Shown here piece by piece: positions 6,638 through 9,124 of a DNA stretch of 9,124 nucleotides. A model generated the notes under the pieces. It was given only the letters and a program-made list of their open reading frames with translations. It was not told the origin of the DNA and searched no databases. Where the stretch lies: NCBI GenBank assembly GCA_947469815.1, contig CANIRI010000072.1, positions 1 to 9,124 on the forward strand. Reading direction: 5' to 3'. Origin of the DNA: Comamonadaceae bacterium. GTDB lineage: Bacteria; Pseudomonadota; Gammaproteobacteria; Burkholderiales; Burkholderiaceae_C. Both the position numbers and the translations under genes were made by a program. Within the stretch, counting starts at the first letter, position 1, and each line of letters begins with the position of its first letter.

Positions 6638-7918
6638 TTAGCGGCTGGCTGCCGGGGCGGGGGCCGCTGCCACAGACGGTGCTGGCGGTGCAGCGGGGGC
6701 CGGACTGCCGGGCGGGGTCCATGGCACAGGCTTGACCGGCGCGTCGCCGCGCAGCTTTTGGAAGCCATCCACCATCACCTGTTCACCGGCTTGCAAGCCC
6801 TCGGTCACCACCCACTGGGTGCCGCGTTGCCCGCCCACCTTGACCGGGCGCGGTTTCACCTTGCCCTCGCTGTCCACCACCATCACTGTGTCGCCCTGGG
6901 GCGAGCGCGTGAGCGACTGCTGCGGCAGCACGATGGCGTTACTGGCCAGCGACTGCTCCAGCCGCACCCGCACATACAGGCCGGGAAACAGCACGCCGTC
7001 CGGGTTGGGTATTTCGGCGCGCAGGGTCACCTGGCCGGAGCTGGGGTCTACCGTCACATCCGAGAACAAGAGCCGGCCGCTTTGGGCGTACTCGCTGCCG
7101 TCTTCCATCACCAGGCGCACGCTGGCCGCGTGGTTGCCGGGCGCGCGCTTGAGCAAGCCGCTGTCCAGCGCGGCGCGCAGCCGCATCAGCTCGCTGGCCG
7201 ACTGGGTGAAATTGACCAGCATGGGATGGGTTTGCTGCACCAGCGCCATGGGCGTGGCCTCGCCCTGCCCGACCAGCGCACCTTCGGTGACCAAGGCCCG
7301 GCCGATGCGCCCGGCAATCGGTGCGGTCACGGAGGCGTAGGTCAGGTTGATGCGCGCGGTCTGGATCGCAGCGCGTGCCACAGCCAGATCAGCCTCTGCC
7401 TGCTTATTGGCCGTCTGCGCCGCCACGTATTCCTGCTGGCTGATCGCGCGGGCCTCGGCCAAAGGCCGGTAGCGCTCGAGCACGCTGGCGGTTTGCATCA
7501 GATTGGCCTCGGCCTTGGATTGGCTGGCCAGCGCGCCATCCAGCGCGGCCCGGTAGGGACCGGCGTCGATGTCGAACAGCGGCTGCCCCGCGCGCACCAC
7601 ACTGCCTTCTTCAAATAGCCGCCTTTGCACGATACCGGCGGCACGGGCCCGCACCTGGGCCACCCGCGAGGCCTCCAGACGGCCGGGCAGTTCGGCGGTA
7701 AGTCCCACATCGCCCGGCGTGGCCGTGACCACTCCGACTTCGGGCGGGGGCATGGCACCAGCGCCCGGTCCGCCTGCGCCAACCGCTCCGCCGGCTCCAC
7801 CTGCACCGGGCGCAGGCGTACCGCTGGGGCCGCAAGCGGCCAAGCAAACTGTCAATGCCAGGACGCACAGGCGCAGGGCGGCGCGGGGCGCGCCTGGATC
7901 ACCAGCAAAGAAATTCAT
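6638..7918 (-). CDS. RND efflux periplasmic adaptor (membrane fusion protein), AcrA/MexA type
   Basis: A 426-residue periplasmic adaptor joining the RND pump to the outer-membrane channel. It begins with a lipoprotein signal peptide (hydrophobic LCVLALTVCLAA, lipobox cysteine C29), so it is probably anchored in the inner membrane by lipid. A flexible Gly/Ala/Pro-rich linker (about 30-60) follows. The lipoyl half-motifs (ARAAGIVQRRLFEEGSVVRAG, about 91-111, and TAPIAGRIGRALVTEGALV, about 198-216) flank an alpha-helical hairpin (about 122-192). The beta-barrel and membrane-proximal domains occupy about 228-390, with LFPGLYVRVRL (310-320) and VLPQQSL (330-336) typical of AcrA. The C-terminal 30 residues are Pro/Ala-rich and probably disordered. 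ATG at 7918 is preferred over an in-frame GTG at 7963, since the signal peptide then has normal length; the ribosome site is weak in both cases. It is the promoter-proximal gene of the efflux operon and is divergent from oxc. Confidence 0.94.
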   Translation of the reverse strand: MNFFAGDPGAPRAALRLCVLALTVCLAACGPSGTPAPGAGGAGGAVGAGGPGAGAMPPPEVGVVTATPGDVGLTAELPGRLEASRVAQVRARAAGIVQRRLFEEGSVVRAGQPLFDIDAGPYRAALDGALASQSKAEANLMQTASVLERYRPLAEARAISQQEYVAAQTANKQAEADLAVARAAIQTARINLTYASVTAPIAGRIGRALVTEGALVGQGEATPMALVQQTHPMLVNFTQSASELMRLRAALDSGLLKRAPGNHAASVRLVMEDGSEYAQSGRLLFSDVTVDPSSGQVTLRAEIPNPDGVLFPGLYVRVRLEQSLASNAIVLPQQSLTRSPQGDTVMVVDSEGKVKPRPVKVGGQRGTQWVVTEGLQAGEQVMVDGFQKLRGDAPVKPVPWTPPGSPAPAAPPAPSVAAAPAPAASR

Positions 7919-8061
7919 AACAAGCCGCCGCACATAAAGACAAAAAACAGCGCCGGTCGGCACCCTGAGCGCTTCAGTTTAAACGCCCACAGCACCCCGG
8001 CAGGCCCAAGGAACACGCTTTACATGGTTTGCCATAGGGAGCGGCTCAGTACTTACCCTGT

Positions 8062-8089
8062 TTGGCGCGGACTGGGAAGCGGTTAGCAT
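8062..8089 (+). promoter_or_regulatory. Candidate sigma-70 promoter toward oxc
   Basis: TTGGCG (8062-8067) and TAGCAT (8084-8089) each match four of six consensus positions with a 16 bp spacer. Transcription would begin near 8096, giving a leader of roughly 110 nt before the oxc start. The match is weak and was found by eye, so a chance match is possible. Confidence 0.22.
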
Positions 8090-8117
8090 ATTTGTTTGAC
8101 GCGCGCATGTAAGCGGT
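8077..8117 (+). repeat. Direct repeat of AAGCGGT flanking the candidate promoters
   Basis: AAGCGGT occurs at 8077-8083 and again at 8111-8117, 34 bases apart start to start (about three helical turns). A third partial copy, AGCGGT, lies at 8139-8144, and the core AGCGG also occurs at 8040 and 8194. The two full copies bracket the overlapping candidate promoter hexamers. They could be operator half-sites for a regulator of the efflux operon or oxc, but in GC-rich DNA the repetition may be chance. Confidence 0.3.
8085..8113 (-). promoter_or_regulatory. Candidate sigma-70 promoter toward the efflux operon
   Basis: On the minus strand CTTACA (plus 8108-8113) and TATGCT (plus 8085-8090) are separated by exactly 17 bp, each matching four of six consensus positions. 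Transcription would begin near 8077 and leave a leader of about 160 nt before the fusion-protein ATG. It overlaps the plus-strand candidate, so the two could not easily fire together. Evidence is weak. Confidence 0.25.
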
Positions 8118-8208
8118 GCCTTGCTGGCTGCCGTGCGCAGCGGTACCGGGGCAGGATTAACAGCTAATTCGGCGCAGACCGGAACACACACCTAGCGGAG
8201 TAAGACCC

Positions 8209-9124
8209 ATGACAGCAGCAACCCCCAATGAAACCCATGCGGTATTGGCGCAAGCCCCGCAGACCGATGGCTTCCATCTGGTCATTGATGCGCTCAAGCT
8301 CAACGGCATTGACACCATCTTTGGGCTACCGGGTATCCCGATCACCGACCTGACGCGCATGGCGCAGACCGCCGGGATGCGGGTGATCTCCTTCCGCCAC
8401 GAACAGCACGCAGGCAACGCCGCCGCTGCCGCCGGGTTTCTGACCCAAAAGCCGGGCATCTGCCTGACCGTCTCCGCGCCGGGCTTTCTGAACGGCCTGA
8501 CCGCTTTGGCCAATGCCACGACCAATTGCTTCCCGATGATTTTGATCAGCGGCTCCAGCGAACGCGAGATCGTCGACCTGCAGCAAGGCGATTACGAAGA
8601 AATGGACCAACTGGCGATTGCCAAGCCGCTGTGCAAAGCGGCGTTCCGTATCCTGCACGCGCAGGACATCGGCGTGGGTATTGCGCGCGCCATCCGCTCG
8701 GCCTTGTCGGGCCGCCCCGGCGGTGTGTACCTGGATATGCCGGCCAAGCTGTTCGCGCAGACCATGGACGCGGCTGCGGGTGCAGCCTCGCTCATCCATG
8801 TGGTGGACCCTGCGCCGCGGCAGATTCCTGCGCCCGATGCGGTGCAACGCGCGCTCGATGTGCTCAAAAGCGCGCAAAAGCCGCTGATATTGCTGGGCAA
8901 GGGTGCTGCTTACGCGCAGGCCGACGCCTCGGTTCGTGCGCTGGTGGAACGCTCAGGCATTCCCTACCTGCCCATGTCCATGGCCAAGGGCTTGCTGCCG
9001 GACACCCATGCCCAATGTGCGTCTGCCGCCCGCTCCCATGTGCTGGCCGAAGCGGACGTGGTGCTGCTCATCGGTGCGCGCCTGAACTGGCTGCTCTCGC
9101 ACGGCAAGGGCAAGACCTGGGGCG
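8209..9124 (+). CDS. oxc: Oxalyl-CoA decarboxylase, N-terminal part (cut by window end)
   Basis: The first 305 codons of a thiamine-diphosphate-dependent decarboxylase that converts oxalyl-CoA to formyl-CoA and CO2 in the cytoplasm, the second half of the oxalate-degradation cycle shared with formyl-CoA transferase (frc). Long identical stretches to remembered Oxalobacter formigenes OXC are visible, such as [41 protein letters not shown] and [15 protein letters not shown] segments. The ThDP-activating glutamate is E65 in FRHEQHAG (E56 in O. formigenes), and Y129-E130 match active-site Y120-E121. The window contains the PYR domain (about 20-185) and most of the central domain; the ThDP-binding PP domain lies beyond 9124, as the family is about 565-570 residues long. 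The start has GGAG at 8197-8200 eight bases before ATG. The N-terminus is nine residues longer than in O. formigenes. It is divergent from the efflux operon; no frc or oxalate transporter is visible here. Confidence 0.96.
   Translation, partial: MTAATPNETHAVLAQAPQTDGFHLVIDALKLNGIDTIFGLPGIPITDLTRMAQTAGMRVISFRHEQHAGNAAAAAGFLTQKPGICLTVSAPGFLNGLTALANATTNCFPMILISGSSEREIVDLQQGDYEEMDQLAIAKPLCKAAFRILHAQDIGVGIARAIRSALSGRPGGVYLDMPAKLFAQTMDAAAGAASLIHVVDPAPRQIPAPDAVQRALDVLKSAQKPLILLGKGAAYAQADASVRALVERSGIPYLPMSMAKGLLPDTHAQCASAARSHVLAEADVVLLIGARLNWLLSHGKGKTWG

Larger units (their letters stand above)
7919..8208. other. Divergent control region between efflux operon and oxc
   Basis: This 290 nt stretch separates the minus-strand fusion-protein gene from the plus-strand oxc gene and must hold the promoters of both unless oxc is read through from elsewhere. 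I see no credible gene in it. Small symmetric elements include CTGA-GCGCT-TCAG (7965-7977), the palindrome GTTTAAAC (7977-7984), ATGG-TTTG-CCAT (8024-8035), CGGTACCG (8141-8148) and ATTA-ACAGC-TAAT (8156-8168). None is long enough to name a regulator family. The candidate promoters and the AAGCGGT repeats are listed separately. Confidence 0.75.

Noticed and set aside
5546..7618. A 690-codon open frame on the plus strand, opposite the pump and adaptor genes
   Set aside because: It is rich in His, Gln, Gly and Arg with no domain-like pattern, spans the boundary of two clearly real antisense genes, and is the expected by-product of GC-rich codon use on the opposite strand.
7919..7963. GTG start at 7963 for the adaptor protein
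   Set aside because: It would put 15 more residues ahead of an already complete lipoprotein signal peptide, with no better ribosome site.
7979..8191. Short minus-strand open frame of 70 codons in the divergent intergenic region
   Set aside because: No convincing ribosome site or family resemblance; it overlaps the region expected to hold promoters.
8326..8877. Minus-strand open frame of 183 codons inside oxc
   Set aside because: It is antisense to a strongly conserved enzyme and has the Arg/His/Gln-rich makeup of a shadow frame.

Overview
The window reads as a GC-rich proteobacterial chromosome segment. The codon use, the outer-membrane and lipoprotein-type efflux parts, the glutathione-linked enzymes and the oxalyl-CoA decarboxylase together suggest a betaproteobacterium of the order Burkholderiales, perhaps Comamonadaceae. 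That placement is an inference from protein style; no rRNA or other phylogenetic marker is present. I see no tRNA, rRNA, CRISPR array, insertion sequence, integrase or phage gene.

Left part, 1-1966, plus strand: three short genes. The first is a GloC/YcbL-type metallo-beta-lactamase-fold glyoxalase II (77-715). A YbaK/ProX-type aminoacyl-tRNA deacylase follows 21 nt later (737-1195), and then a nu-class-like (YfcG/YghU type) glutathione S-transferase (1265-1966) behind its own candidate promoter. The GST gene is visibly less GC-rich than its neighbours.

Middle, 2038-7918, minus strand: a complete tripartite RND multidrug efflux operon in the order membrane fusion lipoprotein, inner-membrane HAE1/AcrB-type pump, NodT-type outer-membrane factor. 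The genes are tightly packed: a 12 nt gap separates the first two, and an 11 nt overlap with a GTG start joins the last two. They are probably cotranscribed and translationally coupled. A weak terminator-like hairpin lies in the 71 nt convergent gap to the GST gene. No regulator gene is adjacent within the window.

Right end, 7919-9124: a 290 nt divergent intergenic region with weak candidate promoters in both directions and a small repeated element, then the first 305 codons of oxc, encoding oxalyl-CoA decarboxylase, which is cut by the window end.

Functionally this is a detoxification and efflux neighbourhood: glutathione-dependent aldehyde and electrophile handling, export of toxic compounds, and the start of an oxalate-degradation locus. 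All seven genes belong to known families. I found no convincing undescribed system; the most notable points are the divergent efflux/oxc control region and the compositionally distinct GST gene.
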